Shown: piece by piece, positions 53,426 through 63,562 of the stretch | How the letters are laid out: the number at the start of each line of letters is the position of its first letter | Position numbering within the stretch: the stretch's first letter is position 1 | NCBI GenBank assembly: GCA_028874915.1 | Contig: JAPPHA010000113.1 | Span: forward strand, 1-64,000 | Reading direction: 5' to 3' | DNA length: 64,000 bases | From: Paracoccaceae bacterium | Lineage (GTDB): Bacteria; Pseudomonadota; Alphaproteobacteria; Rhodobacterales; Rhodobacteraceae | The notes under the pieces: generated by a model | What the model saw: only the letters and a program-made list of their open reading frames with translations | Databases searched by the model: none | Told to the model about the DNA's origin: nothing | Made by a program: the position numbers and the translations under genes

Positions 53426-54739
53426 ATGAAACTTGCAAGTAGACTGTTCGGTGCGACCGCCGTGGCGGCGACCGCCGCAACGGCCGTGACCGCGGCCGAA
53501 CTGACCATTGCCACAGTGAACAACTCGGACATGATCATCATGCAGGAGTTGTCGTCGCAATTCGAGGCGGCCAGCGGCCATACGCTGAACTGGGTTGTGC
53601 TCGAAGAGAACGTGCTGCGCCAGCGCGTCACCACCGACATTGCGACAAGCGGCGGGTCGTTCGACATCATCACTATCGGTGCCTATGAGGCTCCGATCTG
53701 GGGTGCGCAGGACTGGCTGGTGGCGCTCGACGACCTGGGCGACGCGTACAACTACGACGACATTTTCGAGCCGGTCCGCAACGGGCTCTCGGCAAACGGC
53801 ATGCTGTTTGCAGTTCCTTTCTATGCGGAGAGTTCGTTCACCTTCTATCGCACGGACCTGTTCGAAAAGGCCGGGATCGAGGCGCCAAGCGAACAGATCA
53901 CCTACGACAAGTTCGCCGAGATTGTGGCAATGTTGCATGATCCGGACAACGGTGTTTACGGCACGTGCCAGCGCGGCAAGGCCGGCTGGGGCGAAAACAT
54001 GGCCTTCATCGGTCCGCTGGTGAACGCCTTCGGCGGTCGCTGGTTCGACATGGACTGGAATCCGACGATCGACAGTGCCGAATGGAATGCCGCGGTCAAC
54101 TACTACGTTGACCTGATGAACAATTACGGTCCTCCGGGCGCGGAATCCAACGGTCACAACGAAAACCGGGCCCTTTTTGCCGATGGCAAGTGCGCCACCT
54201 GGGTCGATGCGACATCCGCTGCGGGCTATATCTACAACCCGGCCGAATCCTCGGTCTCGGACACGACCGGTTTCTTCCAGGCGCCGAAGCAGGTGACCGA
54301 CAAGGGCACCGGCTGGTTCTGGGCCTGGGCGCTGGCAATTCCCGCGAGTTCGCAGCAAGTGGATGCGGCCAAGGAATTCCTCGCCTGGTCGACGAGCCAG
54401 GAATATGTTGAACTGGTCGGCGAGACGAAAGGCTGGGTCGCAGCGCCTCCGGGCACCCGCGCCTCAACCTACGCCAACCCGGCCTACTCCGAGGCCGCAC
54501 CCTTTGCCGAGACCGTGCTGAATTCGATTCTGGCGGCCAACCCCGCCGACGCAACAAAGGATCCGGTACCATACACGGGTGTCCAGTTTGTCGCGATCCC
54601 CGAATTCCAGGGCATCGGCAACTATGTCGGGCAGCAACTCGCAGCAGCGCTCGCCGGCCAGCAGTCCGTCGACCAGGCTCTGGCAAACAGCCAGCGGTTT
54701 GCGGTCCGCGAAATGACCAAAGCAGGTTACATCAAGTAA
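53426..54739 (+). CDS. smoE: Polyol ABC transporter substrate-binding protein
   Basis: The 437-residue protein has a Sec signal (MKLASRLFGATAVAATAATA then VTAA before ELTIATVN) and the extracellular solute-binding family 1 fold. Motifs: FPFYAESS-like VPFYAESSFTFYRTDLFEKA near residue 134, GENMAFIGPLVNAFGGRWF near 195, and WFWAWALAIPASS near 300. It resembles SmoE/MtlE binders of sorbitol and mannitol. GAGAATT before the start is a moderate ribosome binding site. A strong terminator-like hairpin follows the stop, so this gene is likely more highly expressed than the permeases. Confidence 0.92.
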   Translation: MKLASRLFGATAVAATAATAVTAAELTIATVNNSDMIIMQELSSQFEAASGHTLNWVVLEENVLRQRVTTDIATSGGSFDIITIGAYEAPIWGAQDWLVALDDLGDAYNYDDIFEPVRNGLSANGMLFAVPFYAESSFTFYRTDLFEKAGIEAPSEQITYDKFAEIVAMLHDPDNGVYGTCQRGKAGWGENMAFIGPLVNAFGGRWFDMDWNPTIDSAEWNAAVNYYVDLMNNYGPPGAESNGHNENRALFADGKCATWVDATSAAGYIYNPAESSVSDTTGFFQAPKQVTDKGTGWFWAWALAIPASSQQVDAAKEFLAWSTSQEYVELVGETKGWVAAPPGTRASTYANPAYSEAAPFAETVLNSILAANPADATKDPVPYTGVQFVAIPEFQGIGNYVGQQLAAALAGQQSVDQALANSQRFAVREMTKAGYIK

Positions 54740-54749
54740 CCTCCTACTC

Positions 54750-54787
54750 GTGCGGGCCGGCCGGAACAGGCCGGCCCGTGCATTTTT
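54750..54787 (+). terminator. Hairpin with T run between smoE and smoF
   Basis: A 13-bp stem (GTGCGGGCCGGCC, loop GGAACA, GGCCGGCCCGTGC, allowing one G-T pair) is followed by ATTTTT. This fits an intrinsic terminator. Because the permease genes follow with no other promoter seen, it probably acts as a partial terminator or mRNA stabiliser that raises the binding protein to permease ratio. Confidence 0.8.
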
Positions 54788-54872
54788 CGGTTGTACGCGT
54801 ACTTGGGGCAAGGGCCCCGAACAGTACCTTGCCTCTTTCCTTGCGTAGCAATTGACTTTAGGAAAGACCCGC

Positions 54873-55745
54873 ATGGCGACCAAGGCTTCCCGCACAGCTG
54901 CCAGGATGATGATTTCGCCTGCAGTTGTGTTGCTGCTGGGGTGGATGCTCGTTCCGCTTTCCCTGACGATTTATTTTTCATTTCTGCGATACAACCTGAT
55001 CACGCCCGGAACCAATCCGTTCGTCGGATGGGAGAACTATTACTGGTTCCTGACCGACCCGAGCTTCAAGGCGGCAATGATCAATACGCTCGTCCTGGTC
55101 GGCGGCGTGCTTCTGATCACGGTGGTTGGGGGAATCCTGATGGCCCTCCTTCTCGATCAGCCGATGTGGGGCCAGGGCATCATACGGATCATGGTCATTG
55201 CACCGTTCTTTGTCATGCCCACCGTCTCGGGCCTGATCTGGAAGAACATGTTCATGAATCCGGTCAATGGAATCTTCGGACACATCGCGCAGGGGCTGGG
55301 CGTGGAGCCAATTTCGTTTTTCAGCCAAATTCCGCTCCTGTCGATCATCTTCATCGTATCCTGGCAGTGGCTGCCTTTCGCAACGCTGATCTTGCTGACG
55401 GCCCTGCAGTCTCTTGACCAGGAACAGCTTGAAGCCGCCGAGATGGATGGTGCCAGTTGGATTTCAAGGTTTTTTTACATCATGCTTCCGCACCTTGCGC
55501 GCTCAATTACAGTGGTCATCCTAATCCAGACGATCTTCCTTCTTTCGATCTTCGCGGAAATCCTCGTAACGACCAATGGCGGCCCCGGCACGTCGACGAC
55601 CAACCTGACCTACCTGATCTATGTCGCATCACTGCTGCAATTCGACGTGGGAATGGGAAGCGCCGGCGGCGTCATTGCCATCATCCTTGCCAATATCGTC
55701 GCGATATTCCTGATGCGCATGATCGGCAAGAATCTGGACGCGTGA
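54873..55745 (+). CDS. smoF: Polyol ABC transporter permease 1
   Basis: The 290-residue permease has six membrane helices and the cytoplasmic EAA loop EAAEMDGASWISRFFYIMLP (about residue 190) that contacts the ATPase. The N-terminal SPAVVLLLGWMLVPLSLTIY and C-terminal VASLLQFDVGMGSAGGVIAI match the binding-protein-dependent sugar permease family. ATG 54873 is used; the upstream start at 54852 adds seven residues. It pairs with the next permease. Confidence 0.92.
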   Translation: MATKASRTAARMMISPAVVLLLGWMLVPLSLTIYFSFLRYNLITPGTNPFVGWENYYWFLTDPSFKAAMINTLVLVGGVLLITVVGGILMALLLDQPMWGQGIIRIMVIAPFFVMPTVSGLIWKNMFMNPVNGIFGHIAQGLGVEPISFFSQIPLLSIIFIVSWQWLPFATLILLTALQSLDQEQLEAAEMDGASWISRFFYIMLPHLARSITVVILIQTIFLLSIFAEILVTTNGGPGTSTTNLTYLIYVASLLQFDVGMGSAGGVIAIILANIVAIFLMRMIGKNLDA

Positions 55746-55755
55746 CGGCGACACG

Positions 55756-56589
55756 ATGGCCCGCTCGGTCAAGACATCCCGCAAGGCCGTCACCACGTTG
55801 GTCGCCGGCACGCTAGGGTTGCTGATGTTCTTCCCGGTCCTCTGGATCGTGATCCTGTCGTTCAAGTCGGAGGGCGATGCAATCAAGGCACCGCTGGCGG
55901 TACTGTTCAGCACCGACTGGACCACCGAGAGCTACGGCGCCGTGCAGGCGCGGTCCGACTACCTGAAGCACTTTTCCAACTCCGTCGTCATTTCGTTCGG
56001 CTCGACCTTCCTTGGCCTCCTGGTCGCAATTCCCGCTGCCTGGGCGATGGCATTCGTTCCAGGCAAACGCACCAAGGACGTGCTGATGTGGATGCTGTCG
56101 ACCAAGATGTTGCCGCCGGTCGGGGTGCTGGTCCCGATTTATCTCATCTTTCGCGATTTGGGCATCCTGGACAGCCGGGTCGGACTGGTCTTCGTGTTGA
56201 TGATGATCAACCTTCCGATAATAATCTGGATGCTCTTCACCTATTTCCGCGAGATTCCGGGCGAGATCCTCGAGGCGGCCAGGATGGATGGAGCGTCGCT
56301 GCGCGAGGAGATCATCCATGTCCTCACGCCCATGGCCATCCCGGGAATCGCGTCCACGGTGCTCCTGAACATCATCCTTGCCTGGAACGAAGCCTTCTGG
56401 ACACTAAACCTGACATCGGCCAAGGCCGCTCCGCTTACAGCGTTCATCGCCAGCTATTCCAGCCCCGAGGGGCTGTTTTACGCCAAGCTCAGTGCGGCCA
56501 GCGTTATGGCCATTGCGCCTATACTGATCTTGGGCTGGTTCAGCCAAAAGCAACTCGTGCGCGGCCTGACCTTCGGCGCGGTGAAGTGA
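55756..56589 (+). CDS. smoG: Polyol ABC transporter permease 2
   Basis: The 277-residue second permease has six helices and the EAA loop [20 protein letters not shown] near residue 175. [19 protein letters not shown] near the start and [20 protein letters not shown], typical of polyol transporters, support the call. It begins 10 bp after smoF. Confidence 0.93.
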   Translation: MARSVKTSRKAVTTLVAGTLGLLMFFPVLWIVILSFKSEGDAIKAPLAVLFSTDWTTESYGAVQARSDYLKHFSNSVVISFGSTFLGLLVAIPAAWAMAFVPGKRTKDVLMWMLSTKMLPPVGVLVPIYLIFRDLGILDSRVGLVFVLMMINLPIIIWMLFTYFREIPGEILEAARMDGASLREEIIHVLTPMAIPGIASTVLLNIILAWNEAFWTLNLTSAKAAPLTAFIASYSSPEGLFYAKLSAASVMAIAPILILGWFSQKQLVRGLTFGAVK

Positions 56590-56599
56590 GAATCGAACA

Positions 56600-57604
56600 A
56601 TGGGACGCATTCAGCTTAGTCAGGTCAGCAAGGTCTTCGGCGATGTCGAAGTCATCCCGCCTCTGGACCTCGACATCGAAGACGGGGAATTCATGGTTTT
56701 CGTCGGCCCGTCGGGCTGCGGGAAATCGACCCTGTTGCGACTGATCGCCGGTCTTGAGGATGTAACCACCGGATCCATCGTCATCGACGGCAGCGACGCG
56801 ACCACAGTTCCGCCCGCGAAGCGCGGACTGGCCATGGTGTTCCAGTCCTACGCGCTTTACCCACACATGTCGGTTCGCAAGAACATCGCCTTCCCGATGA
56901 AAATGGCTCGCATGCCACAGGACGAACAGGTGCGCCGCCTCGAGGCTGCGGCACAAGTGCTGAACCTCACCGAATACCTCGACCGGCGGCCGGGCCAGCT
57001 TTCCGGCGGCCAGCGTCAGCGCGTTGCCATCGGTCGCGCCATCGTGCGGGAACCTGCGGCATTCCTTTTCGACGAACCGCTGTCGAACCTTGACGCGGCG
57101 CTTCGCGTCGGCATGCGGCTCGAGATCAGCGAACTTCACAAGCGGCTCCAGACGACGATGGTGTACGTGACCCACGATCAGGTCGAAGCCATGACGATGG
57201 CAGACAAGATTGTCGTTCTGCACGCGGGCGTGATCGAGCAGGTGGGAAGTCCCCTTGAACTCTATCGCAGTCCACAAAACACCTTTGTTGCGGGCTTCAT
57301 CGGCAGTCCCAAGATGAACTTCATCGAGGGACCGGAAGCCGCAAGTCATGATGCACACACTGTCGGCATCAGGCCTGAGCATATTGATGTGTCGAGCGGC
57401 AGCGGCACGTGGACGGGCACTGTCGGCGTGTCCGAGCATCTGGGCAGCGATACGTTCTTCCACGTAACCGTTGATGAACTTTCGCAACTGTTGACCGTCC
57501 GCGCCGGCGGTGAAGTCGACCTGCACTACGGTGATACCATTCATCTTACTCCGAACCTGGACCATCTGCATCGTTTCGACGAGAGAGGCCTGCGAATCTC
57601 ATGA
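56600..57604 (+). CDS. smoK: Polyol ABC transporter ATP-binding protein
   Basis: The 334-residue ATPase has Walker [10 protein letters not shown] (residues 35-43), Q-loop [10 protein letters not shown], signature LSGGQRQR, Walker [12 protein letters not shown] and the switch His in [11 protein letters not shown]-terminal OB-type regulatory domain (from about 240, starting [13 protein letters not shown]) marks it as a MalK/SmoK type. Its stop overlaps the ATG of the next gene. Confidence 0.95.
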   Translation: MGRIQLSQVSKVFGDVEVIPPLDLDIEDGEFMVFVGPSGCGKSTLLRLIAGLEDVTTGSIVIDGSDATTVPPAKRGLAMVFQSYALYPHMSVRKNIAFPMKMARMPQDEQVRRLEAAAQVLNLTEYLDRRPGQLSGGQRQRVAIGRAIVREPAAFLFDEPLSNLDAALRVGMRLEISELHKRLQTTMVYVTHDQVEAMTMADKIVVLHAGVIEQVGSPLELYRSPQNTFVAGFIGSPKMNFIEGPEAASHDAHTVGIRPEHIDVSSGSGTWTGTVGVSEHLGSDTFFHVTVDELSQLLTVRAGGEVDLHYGDTIHLTPNLDHLHRFDERGLRIS

Positions 57605-58371
57605 AACGGCTTTGCGGGAAGGTCGCCCTCGTAACCGGAGGCGCCCGCGGCATCGGGCGTGCCGTCTGCGAGGCCTATGCTCACGAAGGAGCCCGGGTTG
57701 CGGTGGCCGATCTGCTGGAAGCAGAAGCAGTTCAGACAGCAGATGCGCTTGGCGAAAACGGAATGGCCATTGCCATGGATGTGACCGACCTCAAGTCCAT
57801 CCACACCGGCGTCAAGGCGGTGGAGACGCATTGGGGCGGGATCGACATCCTCGTCAACAACGCTGGCACATTCAACATGGCCCCGATCGACCTGGTGACT
57901 CACGAGGACTACCGCCGCCAGTTCGACGTCAACGTTGGCGGCACGATCTTCGCGATCCAGGCCGTGGCGCCGGGAATGAGAGAACGCGGCGGGGGTGCGA
58001 TCATTAACTTCGCAAGCCAGGCGGGACGACGCGGCGAGGCGAACGTCACGATCTATTGTTCGACCAAGGCGGCCGTGATCTCCATCACCCAGTCCCTGGC
58101 GTTGGAGTTCGCAAGGGACAATATCCGCGTCAATTCCGTCGCGCCGGGCGTGATCGACACGCCAATGTGGGACGTGGTTGACGCGCAATTCGCGGCACTC
58201 GAATGCAAACCCATAGGTCAGAAGAAACGGGAAGTGGGCCAAGCCGTGCCGCTCGGCCGCATGGGCGTACCCTCGGACGTCGCTGATCCTTGCGTCTTTC
58301 TCGCCTCCGATGACGCGCGCTACATCACCGCGCAAACGCTAAACGTCGACGGCGGAAACTGGATGAGCTGA
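57601..58371 (+). CDS. smoS: Sorbitol/polyol dehydrogenase, SDR family (SmoS-like)
   Basis: The 256-residue SDR has [20 protein letters not shown], an Asp ([10 protein letters not shown]) selecting NAD+, LVNNAG, and the active site [20 protein letters not shown] then [14 protein letters not shown]. The ending [15 protein letters not shown] matches sorbitol (glucitol) dehydrogenases of the SmoS/PolS type, which oxidise sorbitol to fructose and galactitol to tagatose. Overlap with smoK and order match the smoEFGK-smoS operon of Rhodobacter. A tagatose product would feed the kinase and GatZ-like genes. Confidence 0.92.
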   Translation: MKRLCGKVALVTGGARGIGRAVCEAYAHEGARVAVADLLEAEAVQTADALGENGMAIAMDVTDLKSIHTGVKAVETHWGGIDILVNNAGTFNMAPIDLVTHEDYRRQFDVNVGGTIFAIQAVAPGMRERGGGAIINFASQAGRRGEANVTIYCSTKAAVISITQSLALEFARDNIRVNSVAPGVIDTPMWDVVDAQFAALECKPIGQKKREVGQAVPLGRMGVPSDVADPCVFLASDDARYITAQTLNVDGGNWMS

Positions 58372-58379
58372 CGGTGATG

Positions 58380-59845
58380 CCGGCGACATTGTTGAACCGC
58401 ATGCTCCGTCAGTGGCCTGGCGGGTCAGGGGACCGAACTGTCGCCGGTCGCGTCTCCCGCCGATTGTTGTCCATGTCGGCCACGGTATTTCCCTTCGTTT
58501 CCAACAGGCCTGGTTCGTGCATCGGCTGATGCAGCGTGAGCGGGTACACGACTGGGCGATTCCCGGCGTGGACATGCGGCTTCACCACGCGGTGCAGCGT
58601 CAAGTGCTTCAAGCGCAGGACAGTTTGACAACGCCGATCAACCTTTCCGCCAATGGCCCCTCGACCAAGATTCCCGGTCCAATGTTCGGCAATTCTCCGG
58701 TCGACGGTCATGACTCAGGGCTCATCGAATGGATAACCGATCCGGCGACCTGGATTGTGGCTCTCACCGTCACCGACGGCGGATACGACGTGGATCCCCC
58801 GACCCAGGGCTTCGACGCAGAACGCCCGGACACTCTGCACGACGCTGCAAACTCGGGCACTCCCTGCATCCGCTTCGGTGCCATGTTCGCCTTTTCGCGG
58901 CTTCGGCGTGACCAGGTCACGGGCAATTCACTGGGAGGAGCTGCGAAACTTTCAGGGCAACAGAGCGGACCTGCACCAAACCGTCCTGTTGCCGGTACGA
59001 CTGACAGACCTCGGCCGCGCCGTCCAGATTGGCGCCGATTGCCCGTTTCCGAATTCCATGGCCGGTTCCATGGTCCCGGCCACCGGGCCAAGAGACCTGG
59101 CCCTGGCGGTCCGACTTGGCATCGGCGACGCCCCGGGGCGCGTACGGGAGATTCCGCCAGTGGGTCGTTGAAGAATATTGCTGCACGGTACGCCCCTATC
59201 GGGACCAGGTCGGCTCAGCCTTCTCGAACGATGCCCGCACCCATGACGCAACGAAAACCCGGGTATTGACGGAATGCCGACAGACAATCGCAAGTCCGGG
59301 CGAGACCCTCTCGGCCAACACCATCCCGGGTCGAATGGGGCATCCGTCGATCGGGATCAGCTTCGGGAAGGTGGCGATGGAAGGAGCCTCTCCCGTGCCA
59401 GCCGGTTCCTGGCAAGACCCCGAGGGTTTGTGTGAGCTTGATCGTGCGGCGTTTCCCGGAACCCTTGATCGTCGATACGCCCGGCCGCGTCGGCAGCGAC
59501 GTTTGGTCCCGGCGTCCGAGTTTCGCCTTGCCCGTCACGCGGAATTCACTGAATTCGGGGCGCCCCTTTGCCGGTTTGGATCTGGCCGAATCTTCATGGG
59601 CGCGGTTGTGTGCGGTGTCAGGCAAAGACGGCACCGTCATTGAACCCAACGATCCGATAAGGGGTGATTTCGTCAAGGCCGCGAACCGGGCGAGAGCGGC
59701 CCGTCAGGCGTGGCGAGCTCAGCGCCTTTTCCATGGTGGCGATCTTGCCGATCATTCGGAGTCCCGGGCCGGATTCGCGCGCTGGCTGAAGATGATCGGG
59801 CCCGAAAGGGCAGAGGCGACCATGTGCGCCTGTCTCTGTGGGTGA
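58380..59845 (+). pseudogene. mtlK: Mannitol 2-dehydrogenase (MtlK-like), decayed copy
   Basis: Across the full 1.4 kb, pieces in changing frames align colinearly with the intact gene at 61347-62828. They include IVVHVGHGI, QAWFVHRLMQ and DWAI (frame from 58412), WIVALTVTDGGYDVDPPTQG then FDAERPD, a DTPGR...ALPV segment, and the last 80 residues ARLCAVSGKDGTVIEPNDPI then LFHGGDL. Several frameshifts separate them and no full product is possible. It sits in the slot after smoS where mtlK is found in relatives, so it may be the original operon copy. The zinc dehydrogenase gene follows 8 bp later. Confidence 0.9.
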
Positions 59846-59852
59846 ACGGGCC

Positions 59853-60848
59853 ATGCGAGCGATCCTGTTTCCGGCCCGGAATACGGTGGAGGCCACCACC
59901 CTCCCGGACCCATGTCCCGGCCCTGGCGAAGTGGTCATGGAAATCCATGCCAGCGGAATCTGTCATACCGACATCGAGGTGCTGCGCGGAAACTACGGCA
60001 CTTCGGCGTTCCCGCTCGTTCCCGGCCATGAATACGCAGGCGTTATCGTTGAACTCGGTTCAGAGGTCGACGGTTTGCAATTGAACGACCGGGTGGTGGT
60101 CGACCCGAATATCGAGTGCGGAACATGCAGCGCCTGCAGGAGAGGCTGGGCGCATCTCTGCGAGACGCTGGGCGCCTATGGGGTTACGCGAAACGGAGGA
60201 TTTGCCGAGCGCGGCCTCGTGCGGGCCTCCGCAGTACATCCCGTCGGCGACATGCCCTTTGTCGTCGCCGCGCTGGCCGAACCACTCGGCTGCGTACTCA
60301 ATGGCCTCGGTGCGGCGCAGGCGAGTCGGGCCGAGAATGCACTGGTTTTCGGTGCAGGTCCCATCGGGCTGCTGCTTGGCGTTGGTTTGAAGATCAGCGG
60401 TGTTTCGGATGTCACTTTCGTGGAGGTCGACGAGGATCGCGTGGAATTCGCAGAGGAATTCGGATTCCACGCCATCAACGCCTCCAGTCCCGATTTGCCG
60501 TCATGGCATCGAGAAGCCGATCTGGCGATTGATGCGACGGGTGTGCCTGAAGTGGCCGAGAGCCTCGTCCGTTACATTTCCGATGGCGGAACAGGCTTGT
60601 TCTTCGGTGTCTGCCCCTCCGATGCCTGGATCCAGATCAGCCCGTTCGAATTGTTCCGCCGACAGATCACGATTGCCGGGTCGCACTCGCTCAACCACAA
60701 CATTCCCAATGCCATGGCCGCGCTCCGCGCATTCGGAACCGATGTGAAAAAAATTGTTTCCCACAGGCTTCCACTTGAAGATGTCGCCCAGGTCTTTGCC
60801 GAAGGCGCACCTGCCGGAAGCCTGAAAGTCCAATTCGTGCCGACGTGA
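59853..60848 (+). CDS. Zinc-dependent alcohol/polyol dehydrogenase (MDR)
   Basis: The 331-residue enzyme is a medium-chain zinc dehydrogenase. The catalytic zinc site is GICHTDIEV (Cys and the following His region) with GHEYAG; the structural zinc cysteines are in IECGTCSACRRGWAHLC. The Rossmann motif is VFGAGPIGLLLGVGL near residue 166. It resembles sorbitol, threonine and xylitol dehydrogenases. ATG 59853 is used; a GTG at 59838 is an alternative. It lies within the polyol island and probably oxidises a sugar alcohol; the exact one is unknown. Confidence 0.9.
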   Translation: MRAILFPARNTVEATTLPDPCPGPGEVVMEIHASGICHTDIEVLRGNYGTSAFPLVPGHEYAGVIVELGSEVDGLQLNDRVVVDPNIECGTCSACRRGWAHLCETLGAYGVTRNGGFAERGLVRASAVHPVGDMPFVVAALAEPLGCVLNGLGAAQASRAENALVFGAGPIGLLLGVGLKISGVSDVTFVEVDEDRVEFAEEFGFHAINASSPDLPSWHREADLAIDATGVPEVAESLVRYISDGGTGLFFGVCPSDAWIQISPFELFRRQITIAGSHSLNHNIPNAMAALRAFGTDVKKIVSHRLPLEDVAQVFAEGAPAGSLKVQFVPT

Positions 60849-61346
60849 TCAGCTCGCCTTACGGAAGGATTCTCGTGTCCCTCTGCAGGCCTCTTCATCG
60901 CCTCCCGGCGACGGTACCGCCAGTGCCAATTCCTGCCAAGAAAGGACCGAGATTGACTTGTGCAAGGCCGACTTGGCCGGGTCAGACAGTTTGCCCGACG
61001 CGATCGTTCACTCTTTGCAATGGGCCGCGTCACGACAGCCTGACGGATTTGACACGGCCCGGCGCAAGCCATCAATGCAGCACCCGTATCCTCCCTCTCC
61101 AGAAGGCGAAGACCTTCAGGTGCGGTTCGCCTGACAGGGGCGCGCGCAAGCCACGATGCGGCCTCGCGATGTCGCGTCTACGGATGCCGGTCACTGCGTG
61201 GCGACCTTTTCCGGGATCGATGAAGAGTCGGTTCAATTGCCCGCATTCATTGGGAGTGCCCGGTTTACTGTGGGCGGACATGATTTCCACAAGAAACTCC
61301 ACGCCAGTATTCCAAACCTGAAATTCTGAGGCGATTTCGTCAAATC
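60849..61346. other. Spacer before the intact mtlK
   Basis: About 500 bp without a gene I can assign. The intact mtlK probably has its own promoter here, since the distance is large, but none could be picked with confidence. Confidence 0.45.
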
Positions 61347-62828
61347 ATGATTCCGCTATCGAATGCGACATTGAACGCCCTGCCGGAGACGGTCCTGAAA
61401 CCCGTTTATGACCGGGCGTCGTTGACCCCGGGGATCGTCCATATCGGACTCGGGAATTTCAACCGCGCACACCAGGCCTGGTACCTGCACCGACTGTTCC
61501 AGCTTGGCCTGGACCAGGACTGGGCCATCATCGGTTCGGGCGTCCGTCCGTATGATGCAGAGCAACGCGAGAAGCTCATGAGGCAGGATTGCCTGTCGAC
61601 GCTGATTGAACTGGATCCTTCGGGCACGTCGGCCGAGGTGAATGGCGCGATGATTGACTACGTGCCGGTTGAGGACGGAAACGCCGCCCTGGTCCGCCAG
61701 ATGGCCGATCCCGCGATTCGTATCGTTGCCCTGACGGTCACCGAAGGCGGGTACTACATTGATCCCGCAACACGAGGATTCGATGCGGCACATCCAGACA
61801 TCCGGCACGACGCCGCTCATCCTGATCACCCGAAAACCGCGTTTGGAGCCATGGTTGCGGCACTGAAGATCCGGCACGAAACGGGAATCGGCCCGTTCAC
61901 CGGTCAGAGCTGCGACAACCTTCAGGGCAACGGCGCCGTGCTTCGCCAGACCGTGGTTTCGCTCGCTCGGGCCTCCGACCCGGAACTTGCTGCATGGATC
62001 GATACGAACTGCACGTTTCCGGACTCGATGGTCGACTGCATCGTGCCAACGACCGGCCAGAAGGAAATCGAACTGGCCCGGTCGTTCGGGATCGAAGACG
62101 CGGTTCCCGTCACCCACGAGAGCTTCCGCCAGTGGGTCATCGAAGATGAATTCTGCGCGGGACGCCCGGACTGGGGCCGTGTCGGCGCCATCCTTTCTGA
62201 CCGAATCCGCGACTACGAGGCGATGAAGATCCGCATTCTCAATGCGAGTCATCAGGTCATCGCGAATCCCGGCGAGATCCTGTCCATCGAAACCGTCTCG
62301 GAATGCATGGCCCACCCGCTGATATCCGCCCTGTTTCGAAGAGTGCAGCACGAGGAAATCATGCCGCATGTGCGGCCGGTTCCGGACTTCACTGTGGAAC
62401 AATATGTCGAGCTCATCAGTCGCCGGTTTTCGAACCCGGCCATCAAGGACACGGTCCGGCGCGTGGCCTTCGAAGGATCGTCGCGTCACACGGGTTTTGT
62501 TCTGCCCATTCTCCGCGACGGCCTCGAGGCCGGCACACCAATCGAGGGGTTGTCCCTGGTCGAAGCTCTCTGGGCACGGATGTGCGAGGGAACCCGCGAA
62601 GATGGCTCCGTGATCGCATCGAACGATCCGCTCTGGGATACGCTCCAGACAGCGGCGAAGGCGGCGCGCGAACGTCCGCTGGCGTGGCTGGAACAGCGCC
62701 AGTTCTACGGTGATCTTGTCAAGGCGTCCCGCTTCGCCAATGCGTTTGAACACTGGCTCAAGCGGATTTGGTCAGACGGTTGCGAAGCCGCCATGCAGGC
62801 CTATGTGTCCGCTTCTTCGACGCGGTGA
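61347..62828 (+). CDS. mtlK: Mannitol 2-dehydrogenase (polyol-specific long-chain dehydrogenase)
   Basis: The 493-residue protein matches the family (about 490). It oxidises D-mannitol to fructose with NAD+, and often also D-arabitol and sorbitol. The N-terminal Rossmann motif is GIVHIGLGNFNRAHQAWYLH. RIVALTVTEGGYYIDPATRG follows. The catalytic region with Lys, Asn and His appears in MKIRILNASHQVIANPGEIL near residue 295. A C-terminal DLVKASRFANAFEHWLKRIW closes it. It is the functional replacement of the dead copy at 58380-59845, separated by the zinc dehydrogenase. Confidence 0.95.
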   Translation: MIPLSNATLNALPETVLKPVYDRASLTPGIVHIGLGNFNRAHQAWYLHRLFQLGLDQDWAIIGSGVRPYDAEQREKLMRQDCLSTLIELDPSGTSAEVNGAMIDYVPVEDGNAALVRQMADPAIRIVALTVTEGGYYIDPATRGFDAAHPDIRHDAAHPDHPKTAFGAMVAALKIRHETGIGPFTGQSCDNLQGNGAVLRQTVVSLARASDPELAAWIDTNCTFPDSMVDCIVPTTGQKEIELARSFGIEDAVPVTHESFRQWVIEDEFCAGRPDWGRVGAILSDRIRDYEAMKIRILNASHQVIANPGEILSIETVSECMAHPLISALFRRVQHEEIMPHVRPVPDFTVEQYVELISRRFSNPAIKDTVRRVAFEGSSRHTGFVLPILRDGLEAGTPIEGLSLVEALWARMCEGTREDGSVIASNDPLWDTLQTAAKAARERPLAWLEQRQFYGDLVKASRFANAFEHWLKRIWSDGCEAAMQAYVSASSTR

Positions 62829-63562
62829 CAGGACTGGTGACCACCGCCAGCACCGCCACTGGCGCGAACACGACCGCGGTAAACGGCCTTCGGTGTCATG
62901 TTCGGTCCTTTGACCATTCACCGTGCAGTTCGTTGAACCTGGACCCCTCCGACTCGCGAAACCCGAGGCCGTCCCTGTCGGAGCCATCAAGACCTCCCGG
63001 TCACGGAACCGGACCAACGTTTGCGAGTTGGATTTGCAGGATGAAGCGCACTCCGGGGGACCGGTGAGTATCACGGCGATCTGGCCCGGATGCTCGGCCT
63101 CAATTCCGCGATCGGGAAACGCTTCGAAATCGCCTCGGGTCCGATCAGGGACAAGGTACCCAACGGATCGCAACAATCCCGGAACGGACGGCAGCTCACT
63201 GAACCTGCCGCTGTACACCGTTGAAATCAGGGCGATGGGCTCCGATGGCGACGACAGCAGCCTCGACCGGTAGCCCATTCCCGAATGGGCCACGCATCTG
63301 ACATGAAGTACCGGAATCCAACCCCGGAGCCGGCCCAGGTCTTCCAGTTGGCGGGACCGAACGATCACGCCAGTCCTTGACCCACCCCGGGAAGCGAGCC
63401 AGACCCGGTTCCCCTCGGACCCGGAAGGTCCGCGTAGGTCATCCCCTGGGGCAAAACCGACTTGTCGGTGCCAGGCTTGCATGAGATCGGAATTCCGGCG
63501 TCATTCGTTGACTCGGACATGGACACAACGACCGGGCCAACATCCCGATTCCGTCGCGTTCT
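62829..63562. other. Spacer, no recognised gene
   Basis: About 730 bp. Frames such as plus 62923-63273 and minus 62772-63482 overlap and show no domain. This may be decayed DNA between the polyol island and the next locus. Confidence 0.45.
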
